In this document: positions 31,837 to 44,373 of the stretch, piece by piece | How the letters are laid out: each line of letters starts with the position of its first letter | How positions within the stretch are numbered: position 1 is the stretch's first letter | Source of the DNA: Parasponia andersonii | Taxonomy: Eukaryota; Streptophyta; Magnoliopsida; Rosales; Cannabaceae | NCBI GenBank assembly: GCA_002914805.1 | Contig: JXTB01000111.1 | Coordinates: 531,065-595,064, forward strand | DNA: 64,000 bases | Direction of reading: 5' to 3' | Notes under the pieces: model-generated | Told to the model about the DNA's origin: nothing | The model's database searches: none | Seen by the model: the letters and a program-made list of their open reading frames with translations, nothing else | Made by a program: the position numbers and the translations under genes

Positions 31837-33744
31837 TTATAAATCATTCACAAAATTAAAACTTTTATTTATTAAAAATTTTGAAAATCTAAAATTATTT
31901 CTATCTCAATTCTAGTTGAAAATTTTCAACTAAATCAAAAAATCAAAAATAAAGAAGGTGATACCAAGAAGTCGACAAACCCTAGTCGAATATTTTTGGT
32001 TAAAAATCACCAACTAATGGTTGAAAATCAATTAAAACATCCAGAAGAGGTAATAGTATAAGTTCAATCATGATCAAAAATTTTCGACTCTAGTCTAGTG
32101 GAAGTGCCACCAAGAATGAGATCAAGATCAATGATCATGGGTGGTGAGTGCTGCAAATGATGGTAGAGTGGCAGTAATAACTCAGAGTGTATTGGAGGCT
32201 AATGTATTTTCGGGTTTTATTATATAATAAAATATCCAAATAATTTTATATATGTAATATAATAATGAGGATTAAATTTAAAAAATATTTATGAGTAAGT
32301 CTAATTTTTCATCATATGAGATTTAGTAGACCTCTAGATATAAATTCTCTACGATTTAATAAAGGAAAATTCTAAATTCATCACAAAATAGACTTATACA
32401 TTCATTTGTTTTAGTTATAATTTTACCTATATATAAAATTACTATAAAGGACAATTTGTTTTAGTCAACATCATTTAAAATTCTTGTAAAACATGTAACA
32501 CTTACCATTTTTGACAATTAACCAGGAAAATTGCAAATAAAATATAAGGGAGAATAAAAAGATTCCTGTGAAGGATTTGTGAAGAAATCAAGAAGTGCTT
32601 ATAATGGATGTTTTAAAACTTGAAAACTATTTGTATTTTTTTCCTAGTAAAACTAGATAAAGGGTTATATGAATGAAAAAGAAAAAAAAAAACTGGATTT
32701 TGGTTTTATATTTTAATCTCCTTCGTTTTCATCCTACCAACTCCACAAATACAAAACCTACAAACATTTTGATTTAATTACTTACCAATGGATTATTAAA
32801 CTTGGATTTGATTTAATCGCTGTGAGCAATTTTTTTTAATGCAAGTTGCCTAAAAAAAAATAAAGTACTCAAATAATCCAATGAAGTATGAGAAATTGAG
32901 ACGTTAACAATTAATTCATATAAATATATATATATATATATATATTATTCATTCAAAAAACGCAACAGCAGTAACCTCCCTTGCACGAACTAAATCAGTT
33001 GAAATAGATGAGGGCATACACTCATGCAATCTCGTTGGACCCATAGGAAAATTTAGCTTTAATCTGAAATAATTTTCGAGAGTAAACATTTTGATTAAGT
33101 ATTTTGTATGTTATGAGTTCAGCGTATTAGAAAATTAAAATTTAAGTACGTAGATGAATGTATGAAAATGGATACTTTTGGGATATGAGAAATGCATAAA
33201 GAAAAAGTGTGAACTTTTTAGAAAATTATTTTGTGATGAGAAAAGAAAGTATATGTACAAAGTCTTCTTAGCGATGGATAAAAAACAAATAAAGCCCCTC
33301 TTGATGGGATTACAAGAAGAAAGGAGGTGAATTAAAAAACAAATCAAGCCCCTCTTGACAACTAAGCATTAGAATTTTCGAAACATATACACGTGTTACC
33401 TTGTTTTTCTGATTACTTGAAAATTTACGGCAAGCTCTACATCTAAATATGGCAAAGTTAGCACTAAAATTCGTTGACTCCTTGAACCCCTTAATTATAC
33501 GACAAACAAAGCACGCGCATAAATAATAATTGATACACACATATAAACATAATATCACAGACACGGTCACTCATTTGCATAGCCAAAAAAATATATCCAG
33601 CAACAGAAATAAATTATAAAGTATTTTATGGTGTAGGTTTTTCTTTTCTATTATATATAGATAAAAAATCTGTTATAAGTAAGAATTAATAATTTTATCG
33701 TACTGATACTTGAAATAAAAAAAATAACCAAAAAACTTCCATAA
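31595..33744. other. AT-rich intergenic DNA with microsatellites
   Basis: Contains (AAT)n at about 31798-31837 and (TA)n at 31696-31708 and 32925-32944. A stretch at 31900-32160 with repeated GTTGAAAATTTTCAACTA-like words looks like decayed transposon DNA, but no termini are seen. No gene supported. Confidence 0.5.
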
Positions 33745-33810
33745 TATGAACCCGGCCGTTGAATTTCTTCATTCTGAATTTATGAACCCGGCCGTTGAAT
33801 TTCTTCATTN
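33745..33810. repeat. 29 bp direct repeat ending at a single N
   Basis: TATGAACCCGGCCGTTGAAT and the nine bases after it occur at 33745-33773 and again at 33781-33809, followed by N at 33810. As at 13173, a repeat next to a lone N suggests a contig join that was not merged properly. Confidence 0.8.
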
Positions 33811-36800
33811 ATGTCCAATTATTAAAACAAATTTTCTCTTTTTTTAAGGCTGAATGGAATAAAAAAATTATTTTTTAAAATTTTCTAATTCAATTCTTTC
33901 GTACCTTCATTTTTAAGTTATCATGGGACTTGGGAGACAGGTAAAAAGTAATTACTAATCATGTTCATTTCTAAACTTCTCCTTTAAATAACTTGAGAAA
34001 GTCAAGAAAGAATTTATAAGAATAAATATTGAGAATGGTTCACCTATAATACATGAAATACACCAATCATTTTGTGATAAAGTTTTTGTGTCACTTTTTT
34101 TACTTATAATAAAAAAAGGTAATTAATATTAGCAAGTAAAATAGAGGATATGCTATAGAAACATAGGGAAATAGGGAAACACATGGAAAAAAAATAGAAG
34201 TAAAGACTTAGAAGATAGAGTTTGGTTGATTTGAATTATGAATCATCTTAAAATATGTGAAATTAAAAAAATAAGTAATTAGATATGTAACATGTGAAAT
34301 AGAGAGAGAGAGAGAGAATTTATAAAAAAAAAAAAATACAAGAATCAATAATAGAATAGAAATGAAAACAAAACAAAAATAATAATAGAAAAAGGATTGA
34401 AAAAAAAAATTGTTCAACTCATAGGTTGTAAATAAGTTACCAATTTTTTAAGTCATAAATAATTTTCTACTTTTATATACATATTAATTAGATTTTTTTA
34501 TTTTTATAAAATTACTAATATTATTATAATCATCGGATTAAAATTCAATTATCTGAATTAGAGTATAATGGATAAAACAAAAATAAAAATGTAACATCAC
34601 TCTAATATATATGAATATGCCAGCCTTTGTTTGTATGAAGGCTTTAGATAAATGGGTTCTATAATATTTTACATAAATATACACACAAACAGAGAGAGAG
34701 AGAACAATGCAATTCGTAATGTTATGTTCATGTATATGATACCATGAACTAAAAATTACATAAAAGGAGTTTGCAAAAGATAAGCAATTTTGTTGTGCAG
34801 ACGAAGTTCAAATTAAAAATAATGAAAGTTGTGCAAACGAAACCAAAGTGCGTGCGTGATCAAAGTAGGCTACCGCTACTCATGACTAAGTACCTCTGTA
34901 ATCTAAATTTTTTTTTTTAAAAAATATCTGTAATCTAGATTAATTGAGCTCAAATGGTCAAATCTATGATCTTTTTTGAGATGTAAAATATATGATTATA
35001 ATAGTATTTATTCACAGGTCCTGAGCATATCCTACATCTCTTAATCTAGATCTACTGAGCAATAATATTTACATATTCAATTCATTACCAAAAAATATAT
35101 ATATACATATTCAATTGGTTTATGGAACATGACACATTTGTTTCCTCGCTCTTTTGTCATGTAGCGGCTGCGCGCGCGACAGGTAATATATGTTAATTTT
35201 AAAGTATCAATGTCTATTATTGTATATATTATACTAGTAAGACTGATTTAAAAGGAATTTGTGGATTTCTGAGGTCTAAATCACTAACGACTTGATAAAA
35301 GACAAGAAATGAAGAATTCAATGATATATATACATCTCAGAAATCTTAAACTATAGCATTAGTGGCACTCTTATTATTGATTACACTTTTTTCTCTATTT
35401 TATTATTTTTACTTTGCTGACTGTATATTTATAGTTTATTACCAATGTCCCATAAAAGGAAACCAATACGTTGAACATCTCCATAGATTTTCTTTTCATT
35501 CGTTTCTATTTCAATTTATTACACTAAATCCAATTTTGAGTGTAAAAAAAAGAAATAAAAAAAAAATAGCAATTTATTTGAACTGAAAGAGAAAGGAATC
35601 CAAGCACATTGTTTTTTCTCTACAACTTCGCTCCGGTTTTCGTTTCTTCATTGAAATATGTATAGAACAATATTGGGATAATAATAATAACCAGGATAAT
35701 AGCGATATTTTAATTTTAGAACACCAAACTATGGAGTCAGTATCATTATAGCCTCTGTTTTGCAAATGCCTCACTACTACTCAAATTATGTTTTTGTCTT
35801 TATTAATTGAGTCCTGTTTTTCAACTATCTTGATTTATACTTCTATTATCTCAAACTATATTTTTTACATTAGTTTTGGCCCTGGATTTGGTAAAAGATT
35901 ATTCAAATTAATTGAAACAAAAACACATATCAGTATAGTAGCACAAGACATTTGAAACTTCATGCATCGGCCAAGATGGGACCAAACCCCTATAAAATCA
36001 AAGGGGGAGGGCGGAATAACTTATAATTGTAATACTATTATAATAATATAGGGTTAATATCATATTTTTGGCTTAGAAGAATAGTTTTAAACCCATTATG
36101 GCTATTGAATTTTGAGATCCTATATTTGACACCTCATCAACTATATATGCTTTCATCTCAGTTTTAGCTCTTGAACTTTTAAAATGTTTTATTCAACTCT
36201 CTTAAACTATGATAGCGGTTTTATCTTATTTCTTCCCTGTAGAATGATTGCTCTAATTAAGATAAAAATATAATTTAAATGTCTAAATACTCTATAATCT
36301 TTTGAAATTAGTCCGGAGCCAAAAGACGATTTGAGTTCTTTAGAAGCTTCGTCAAAGTAGGATTAACCAACAACAAGAACAAGATTAATAATAATAATAA
36401 TAATAATAATATTTTATTATTATTATTATTATTCAGAAAAAATACATAATACCAATTGTCACATCTTGAACTTGAAATACAAAATATGATAATAAGCGGT
36501 AATATGTGCGGGTTGATAGCAACACCATCATGTATAATTACAGTGAAAAGTATAAAAACATTCAGTCAGTTATTGAGCATAACATGCTTGGTTTTGCAAA
36601 TTTTAAATCTGAAGTAGATGAAATTTTCACTGTTAATCAATAAAATCAAACGTTTTTCCTTTTTTCTTTTTTCTTAAGAAATATTAAAATCAAATATATA
36701 TAAATAATGTTTATACAGTACTATACGCTGCAATGGGAGAGTTTATATTGTAATTAAATAATTTTCACTATCAACTTTCTTTCAGTTGGATTATTTAAAA

Positions 36801-37554
36801 AATAAAAATAAAAAACAGTCTCTTTTGAATGATGAATTCAATTCAAAACTTCTCGTTTAGACACTTTCCTTTTAATAATTATTTACACAAATTCCACACG
36901 CAACCCAGTGTGCCAACACATATTGTCCGGTAAAAGTTCACCCCTTTTTCAAAAGAGAGTAGTTACCAAATTTCGTAGTATCTTGAGAACACCCCTTGAT
37001 ATGTCCCAAACCTAAACTATGTACACCTACTTTGGTTAAACCTCCTCAGCTTTCTCCTTCTCACTCTTCTCCTACAATCTCTCTTTTCCTTCCTATTCCC
37101 TAACACATCCAAGATCTATCATTTTTACCCCCACTTTTGAAATTAAAATATACCGATTCAGATCGATAGAAGTGCTTTGAGGAATTCTCTTCTTAATGAT
37201 ATAAACACAACAAACAATGCTTCTCCTGTTAGCATTTGTCAAAATCAACGCCACACGTTGTTGTTATTCAGTTTTGCAAAAAGTGGGAGATTATTGAGAG
37301 TTAGCCATAACGTTGGTGCATATGGTAAGTGATCAAAAGGAAAGGTAAGTTCCTAAAAGATTTACATTTTTGGTCTACGCATTTTGTGGTTTTCATTGGG
37401 CAGTGGGGCTAGTTGTTCTCTATTGGTCAATGTTTCTGTCCTCTTGGAAGTTTACATGATATAATCAGTCCCTCAAAGTTCATTGCTAGTAACCTTTTTA
37501 TGGGTGTATAAATTAGCCACTTGACTTTGCATTTTAATTATAAGTTTGCAGTTA
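33811..37554. other. AT-rich intergenic DNA
   Basis: No gene supported. Visible items: (GA)n at about 34302-34318 and 34690-34703; an inverted (TAA)n/(TTA)n tract at 36387-36433; a small GC patch at 35165-35180; and two stretches (35800-35900, 36050-36260) with phrases typical of decayed non-coding repeats (TTTTAGCTCTTGAACTTTT). A pyrimidine-rich region at 37040-37100, followed by GTAAG words at 37324 and 37343, could be the start of a non-coding transcript; I cannot show it. Confidence 0.45.
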
Positions 37555-37830
37555 CCTTAAAATAAATAATGAGGCATTTTGATTCCAATTCATATTTTGA
37601 AATTTCTTTATTATAAGATATAGATTAATTTGTCGGTTACTGTCAATAAATAATGTATTTTGATCTCAATTTGTATTTTTCTAATCTTTATATGAGCTGT
37701 ACAGGCTTGTCAGTTAGTCAAAATAAATAATGCATTTTGATTCCAATTCATAATTTGAATTATGATGTGTATAGATTTGTCTGTTAGTATCAATAAATAA
37801 TGCATTTTGATTCCAATTCAAGTATCGCAA
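37555..37830. repeat. Tandem repeat, four units of about 70-85 bp
   Basis: AATAAATAATGCATTTTGAT and close variants recur at about 37561, 37644, 37721 and 37790, each followed by TCCAATTCA and preceded by TTTGTCGGTTA-like sequence. Non-coding. Confidence 0.75.
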
Positions 37831-38577
37831 ATCTTATCTCGTTGCGTAAATTTCACGTTAAAAGAAAATATAATTACACTACCTTAGAATTAAGCAAATA
37901 AGCTCACGTGGCTTTAGGGAAACAAATTAACATTAGAAAATCTTTCATATTAACTTGTTTTCCATAGACGAACAAAGTAATTTTTTTTAGAAATCTGAAT
38001 CCTTCATTGTTGAGTTGGTCGTACACTCGTAGTTGGACCGTTGGAGTGGCACCTTCTTCTAACTACTTAAATTGGCCAAGACGAAGGAACTCTAACGGGC
38101 TGGGCCTGATGGGATGGGCCTGCGCATAACATGGGCCGATTATTTTGAGATCTTTGGCGTTGATGACAGGTTGGCCATTGCTGTGCAAGTGGTAGAAGAG
38201 TCTTTTGAGTGGGCGCCTTTTAATTAGTTGCCTTCTGTTGTTGTTTGTGTGCTGTTTGCTGTTCTTCCTCCTGTACTTTTCTTCTGTTTGTGTCTGTTTA
38301 CTGTATTGGTCTCCTTTAGCAGGGGCCCTCCAGTGAAAAAAAAATGTAGTAAGGAATTTTATTTTAATTTATGTTTTGACATAAGTGTGGATTTTTTTCT
38401 TTTATCATTTATCTCAATTTAATCTTTGCTTCAACTTGAGAGTTTTTTCTTTTGGGGGGTGGTTTAAAAACAAAAGAAAAAAGAAAAACTAGTTGAGTGT
38501 GAAGTGACATGATATTTTCGCAATTCACGACACCTATTTTTTTTCTTCGCTCTATGCCTTTCCTTATTATCTTCTAA
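37831..38577. other. Intergenic DNA, less AT-rich patch
   Basis: A patch at 38020-38340 is richer in G and C (GGGCTGGGCCTGATGGGATG). A 64-codon ORF lies there at 38228-38422 with no domain. Unassigned. Confidence 0.4.
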
Positions 38578-39406
38578 GGATCCGTTTGGTTGCAGTGGTA
38601 AAATTATAATAGTAATGATAATAGTAATCAAAATGGAATATTGGACAAGAATGATAATGTAATTATGTAGTTTGGTTGGAGTGGTGGAATCAGTAACTAA
38701 ATAGACATTATTATATTTGTTTAATTGTGAAAATAAATAGAATTAGCTGTATAATGACAAAAATATTCTTCATTTTAATTATTTTAAATTACATTTAGTA
38801 TTCAATTATTTTATTAAATTATTTTACATTTAGCATTATTTTATCTTATTAAATTATTTTATTAATTATTTTTAGTTAAATTATTACTTTATTAAATTAG
38901 TTTACATTTACCATTATTTTATTTTATTTTACTAATTATCTTTTTATTAATTAAATTATTATTTTATTAAATTATTTTATATTTAGCATTAAATTATTTT
39001 ATTAATTAAATTATTTTACATTTACCATTATTTTATTTTATTTTATTATTTAATTCAATTATTATATTAAATTATTTTACATTTACCATTATTTTATTTT
39101 AATTTATTATTTCATTAAATTATTTAATTAACTAAATTATTATTTCATTAAATATTTTTTTATTTATTAAATTATTTTACATTTAACATTTTTTTACTTT
39201 ATTTTATTTAATTAATTATTTTTTATTAATTAAATGGTATTCCATTCTACCTTATTCTACTAATCTGGGGTGAACTAGAATTCCACTATATTTTATTCTA
39301 ATAAAAAAAATTTCTTATTTAAATTTTCTAACCAAATAATTAAATTGTATCATTTTAAAACTATTTCCATTCCATTCAATTTCATTACCCCTAACTAAAC
39401 ATCACC
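38578..39406. mobile_element. Tourist-like (PIF/Harbinger-type) element with internal AT minisatellite
   Basis: An 829 bp element is flanked by TAA (38575-38577 and 39407-39409), the Tourist-type target duplication. Termini GGATCCGTTTGGTTGCAGTG and the complement of the right end GGTGATGTTTAGTTAGGGGT are similar inverted repeats. The interior (about 38760-39240) is a degenerate tandem array built on TTATTTTACATTTAGCATTA. No transposase. Confidence 0.6.
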
Positions 39407-39450
39407 TAATATCTGGAACTTCTTAACCCGGCTGACAGCATACTACCATA

Positions 39451-39800
39451 ACGACATGACAGAAAAAAGACAATGTTCGATATATGACACAAAGAAACGA
39501 CATATACTTGTGAAGCTATGTAATATTAAGAAAACGACTATGGCTTTTGGCTTGTAAACGGCAATATCTATAAAAACAAGGTTGCAACTTACAAAAGTAT
39601 CTTGAAATGACAACAGCTCAATAAAACGGCAATTTCCTAAAACGACACACTCTTATAGCAACATGACTGGTAAAACGGCAACAACTTAAAAAAATAAAGT
39701 ATTTAAAACGATAACACCTTAATAAAACGACATGATATGCATAAAATAAGAGTATCTTTAAATGACACAACACGAAGAAACGACAAATATTTTAATGAAG
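39451..39800. repeat. Cluster of AAACGACA/AAACGGCAA words
   Basis: A core of AAACGACA or AAACGGCA (with AAATGACA, AAACGATAA variants) occurs about a dozen times, near 39450, 39495, 39531, 39556, 39605, 39623, 39638, 39672, 39705, 39724, 39759 and 39777. Spacing is irregular (15-49 bp) and the intervening sequence is not repeated. It is not an ordinary minisatellite. Confidence 0.7.
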
Positions 39801-40529
39801 CGACAGCCATCTACATCTTTTTATTTCCTAGGTTTATTCACACTAAAAAAGAAGAACTAAAAAAATAATCATAACAAGAGAGAAGAATCCACAAATAACT
39901 TTAAATGCTTCCTAGCAAAACAGAAAAAATGCTCGACTATAACACTTTCTTATGACAAGAATAGACAGACTGAAACTCAAACCATCGAAATCAGGTGGGT
40001 CTAACTGAAAAGTTGGGCTTATCTTGTATGATATAATATAGGATAGAGTCAACATCTTGTATGAGCCACTAAGCAACTAAGGGGCCGATTACTGTTTAGA
40101 CCACTACCTTTAGGAACCGGATGCGAAGAAAGAGACCTCAACAGAAGCATCCATTCATTCTTCAACCATTATTGGCAATTGTTATCAAAAAAAAAAAGGA
40201 AAAAAAGTATTAAGTTTTGTTTGGTGCTCTTACTGTTCTGTTCCCAACCCACAATGTTGTTGTTTAATGATCGCAACTCTCAAGTAAATGTATGTATCGA
40301 TCGACCCCGGTCGCATTAGGGAATAGGCCGGGGCCCATTTCTGCAGACAAAAATATCTGAGATCTTATTGGGCCACCCCAATTGTCATGTTCATATATGT
40401 GCCACACGTGTTGACCCACAAACAGGAATTTTGTGGACCCATTTACCACATAGAACAAACCACCTGAATTCTAGACTCGAACAAAGTTACGAAACACTTG
40501 ATTGTCTCACCCTTCTATTTCATTTTCTT

Positions 40530-40578
<49 letters not shown>

Positions 40579-42798
40579 ATTCGGGGTACTATTCGAACTC
40601 CCTACTTCAATAGATGGGTTGTGATCACTGGTTACCGACTTTAATACCTTCTGTGTTCTACTCTCACATTGTCACACTGTTTCATAGAATCAGACATATA
40701 AACTAAAGTGAAAGAGTTCCTAATGTTACTGATTTATTATTATCTACGAAGAACATGTCCTGATCCCGTATTTGTGTGCAATGGTTATTATCTAATAAAA
40801 TATGCTATCAATTAATCCAATTTACATTTGATGTTAGGCTTTAGAATTCTATCCAATCCACTACAATTATGTTTAAATGCTCTAATTCAATCTGATTCAA
40901 CTGTAATTAGATTGGATATGATTATTTGTTTGCTTTTGGGTTTTACTCTTGAGGTTTTTTCCTTTAAAAGAAAAAAAAAAGATGAATATAAAAAAAATGA
41001 TATAAAACTAAACGAAGAGTGTAATCTATTAGAAAAATATCATACAAGTGTAAGCATTAAGTGTTGCTGATACAGTGATACGTTGGTGTTGGAGAGTATA
41101 AAGTGTAGTGTGGTGTGCGATGAACTTTAGTTACTAATCTAATAGAAAAATATGTAATAAAGTTAATACATTTATTTGATTTATATTTTAAACGTATAAA
41201 TATATATATGTATTAGACTAAAAGCACGTATACAATTCAATCAACTATTAGATTAGCAAAATTTGTATTCAATCCAATTCAATTAAAATTGGGTATTTAA
41301 TAAAATTGAATCTGTCGGTTGTCGAATTAGATTAGATAATTTATACCTCATCTATCTAAGAAAATGCCACATTGAGTACTTAGTCCATCGTAATAAAAAC
41401 TTTCTATGTAAAGTTAACGCATGCATTAAGCCTTAAGTTTGACATAATATGCTCTCCTCAACTTTTAAGCCACAATTCAGTGCATTTGCCTTTTGTCAAA
41501 CGGCACCATTAATGGCCTAAACCATGTCCTAAAACCTAAATGAAATCAATAAGAATCCACCACATGACAATATTTCATAGACGCCGCAGGTGTTTCCGGG
41601 AACCACTCAATCTCTATTTCGGCTGGCTATAATTACTTACTATGTTAAAAAGTCAAAAAAAGAGAGGGGAAGGTATTGCAGTTATTTTTAATGGATTTGA
41701 CTTTGAAATTGGATTGCCTTTTCATTGTGCTTCCCACTATCATGTTTGGTACATTATTATTATTATCATTATTATTGAAGAATCATTTTATATAGGTACA
41801 TTAAAATAACGTAAGGAAGTTCGAACTAGGCAAGTCCTATCTTAGATCAAAATGGGCATTTTATTATATCACGTAGTGGGGGAAACTTTCACTGTATAGG
41901 GTTTGATTTCAAGGAGAATAATGAATGACGAGAAAGATCTAGGAAGCTCTACTTTAAACAATGGCCTTTGAGAATGACTTCCTATGACTGCCGAATAGGT
42001 TTATTAGCACATGGCCTGCAAATATCACGGTGGTGGAGATGGGAGATGTGGCCATAATTCTACTTGCTTTTTGGATTTGCCCACTTTCATGGCACTAACA
42101 CCAAAAAAAAAAAAAAAGAAAACCTTTTTTTCACATCATTTCAAGTCGTAAAAAATTCGAAATAGAGAACTTTCATTGTTTTGTTTAGAACAAATTTTGG
42201 TCTCTTATGCATGATTAAGACCAAGTATTTGATCTCCACTACAATATAGTATTCAACTCACTGTTCCAATATAACAAATCGTTAACTTATTTTAATTTTT
42301 TTAAAAAATTTATATAGTTAAAGGAAATGTGGTTACTAACTATGCTTCAACTATTACCAAATAACAATCAGTATCATAGTTTGTAAAATTTGTAAATAAG
42401 ATAGTACCTATATTGTTACTAAAATAAGAAAGTAATTATTCTATTATTTTTGGTTGTTGGTATAGTCTTACACTGAAAATAAACAAAAATCTTTCATATT
42501 AGAGTTTTAAGTTCGAAAATTTTTTTTAACTATAAAAAGAGGGAAAAATATTACAACATTTTATTACTTTTATTACCAAATTTGTCCCTTTTTAACCAAA
42601 TCATAATTGGTATAAAACAAGATACCCCGAACGTCACTAACTATGGTTAATTTATCTCTTTAATTGGGAATGTCATGATGATCACAACTTAAAACGAATA
42701 ATAATGAGGTTTAAAATGGAACAGATGGCACTGCCTGCGACCTGGAATTTTGACCCTTCATTATCACTCGAGTGCCCCTTCGACCCTTCAAAAATTAA
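39801..42798. other. AT-rich intergenic DNA
   Basis: Contains (TA)n at about 40535-40575. The stretch 40820-41350 holds ATTGGAT/ATCCAATT words in both orientations and may be a decayed MITE. ORFs at 40264-40458 and 40368-40577 overlap on opposite strands and lack domains. No gene supported. Confidence 0.45.
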
Positions 42799-43496
42799 GT
42801 TGGTGTTTGATTGATAGTAACGAAATAGAATTGATAGTAATGAAATAGAACGTAATTGTTTGGTTTTATTTTTTATTTATAAATGAATTTTATAATATAA
42901 TGACTATTATGTCAAATAAAAGAATTAAAATTATATTTGAAAATAAACGCAAAAATTATTTTATTTTTAAGTTAGCTAATTTTTTTCTTTTTGTCCCTTA
43001 TTTAACATGTTTTGTTTTTTTATTATCATTTTCTTTCTCATATCGACTAAACAAGTATAAAATTTGTATCCATATCCATGATTAAACCATCTATAAATTA
43101 TCTTTTTTCTCATATTATCTAATTACTATATTTTTGTTTTTAAATATACAGTTTGTATGTTATATTTATATGGTAAATAATAATGAATAATTATTAAAAT
43201 ATTAATTTTACTACCATAAGAAATTTAATCTATTTTTATATCTGATAATTAAATCTATTTAATCATTTCCATAAGTATAATTATTTTCTTTTTTTCAATA
43301 ATGATAGCATTTATTTAAAATAATAATAATTTAAAATCAAGGATGTATTAGTTAAAGTACAATTAATTTCATTACATTTCATAATTGATTCCAAAGTTTC
43401 AACCAATCAAATTGACCACTTTTTTTTTCTTTCCATTCTTGTTGTTATTACTATTATCATTTTATTTAATTTTATTCTACCGAACCAAAAGATAGC
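42799..43496. mobile_element. Tourist-like element
   Basis: Flanked by TAA at 42796-42798 and 43497-43499. The left end is GTTGGTGTTTGATTGATAGT and the complement of the right end is GCTATCTTTTGGTTCGGTAG, a weak inverted repeat. A short direct repeat (GATAGTAACGAAATAGAA) lies near the left end. No transposase ORF. Confidence 0.4.
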
Positions 43497-43499
43497 TAA

Positions 43500-44142
43500 A
43501 TTTTCAATCCAACACAATAAACAATTGTATACATGTCGTATTGGACAATAACTAAAAGGAAAATATAAACTATAACCTCCTTTCGATAATGTAATGGTTA
43601 CGTTACAATCTCAAATTCTTGACCTTTAGATTAAAAATAAATAAATCTTAATAAGAAAACTACTTTTTCCCAAGACGCGCGACTCGATTCTTTATTAACA
43701 AAATTAATGCCTCGTGAATAGAGCAAAAATAAAGTAGAGTATTCCCAACCTCTAAACTCTAATTAATGCCTATAGTATCCCAACTTATTATATCGTGGCT
43801 TCGCAATTTGCCCTATGCTCTTGGCTTGGTTCCTTCCGTTGGCCGAGATTTTGCTTGTGCACTAATTAATGATGCTTGTGCACTCTACTAGAGCCGTAAA
43901 ACTCATTTGTGGGTCTCACACATAAATTATGATGCAATCTCACAACTCTATTAAAGTGTGTGTTGAATAACAATGGTATAGCAATTTTTTTTCTTTTGCT
44001 AAAATAGTATGAATATTTACAAAACATGAACTTCGTATCAAGCTCGCTATGATTTGAAATCAATAAGAATATCACGATTGAGTTATTGGCACAATTCACA
44101 TGTCAAATTTTCATTATTAATAATAAATTTAATTATCATATT
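43500..44142. other. Intergenic DNA
   Basis: No gene or RNA signal seen. Confidence 0.45.
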
Positions 44143-44153
44143 ATAGAACACAT

Positions 44154-44362
44154 CTTTATTGACGACGTAGGTTAGTTCAAGTGATAAGAGCATTTATTAT
44201 CTGAAATTTCGGTCTTAAGTCTGAGTTATATCAGGAGTAGGTATGAAAATCTGCTATCTCTAATGTGGTAGGGGTAGGAATTGTATAGTACTAAATATTT
44301 TTTTTTTAATTTATAATAAATAGAGTTCATTAGTTAAACTTATTTTTTGATAAAAAATTATC
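44154..44362 (+). mobile_element. SINE, tRNA-derived
   Basis: A 209 bp unit flanked by an 11 bp target duplication (ATAGAACACAT at 44143-44153, ATAGAACGCAT at 44363-44373). Its 5' part resembles a tRNA with a box A-like TTAGTTCAAGTGATAAG and box B-like GGTCTTAAGTCTGAG. The tail (TTCATTAGTTAAACTTATTT then GATAAAAAA) is shared with the SINE at 52248. It depends on LINE enzymes for mobility. Confidence 0.72.
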
Positions 44363-44373
44363 ATAGAACGCAT

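Noticed and set aside
35155..35190. GC-rich spot CGGCTGCGCGCGCGACAGG
   Set aside because: Too short for a tRNA or any other gene; no fold or context supports function.
37040..37350. Possible first exon of an unknown gene (CT-rich region followed by GTAAG words)
   Set aside because: No frame stays open across it and no downstream coding exon was found.
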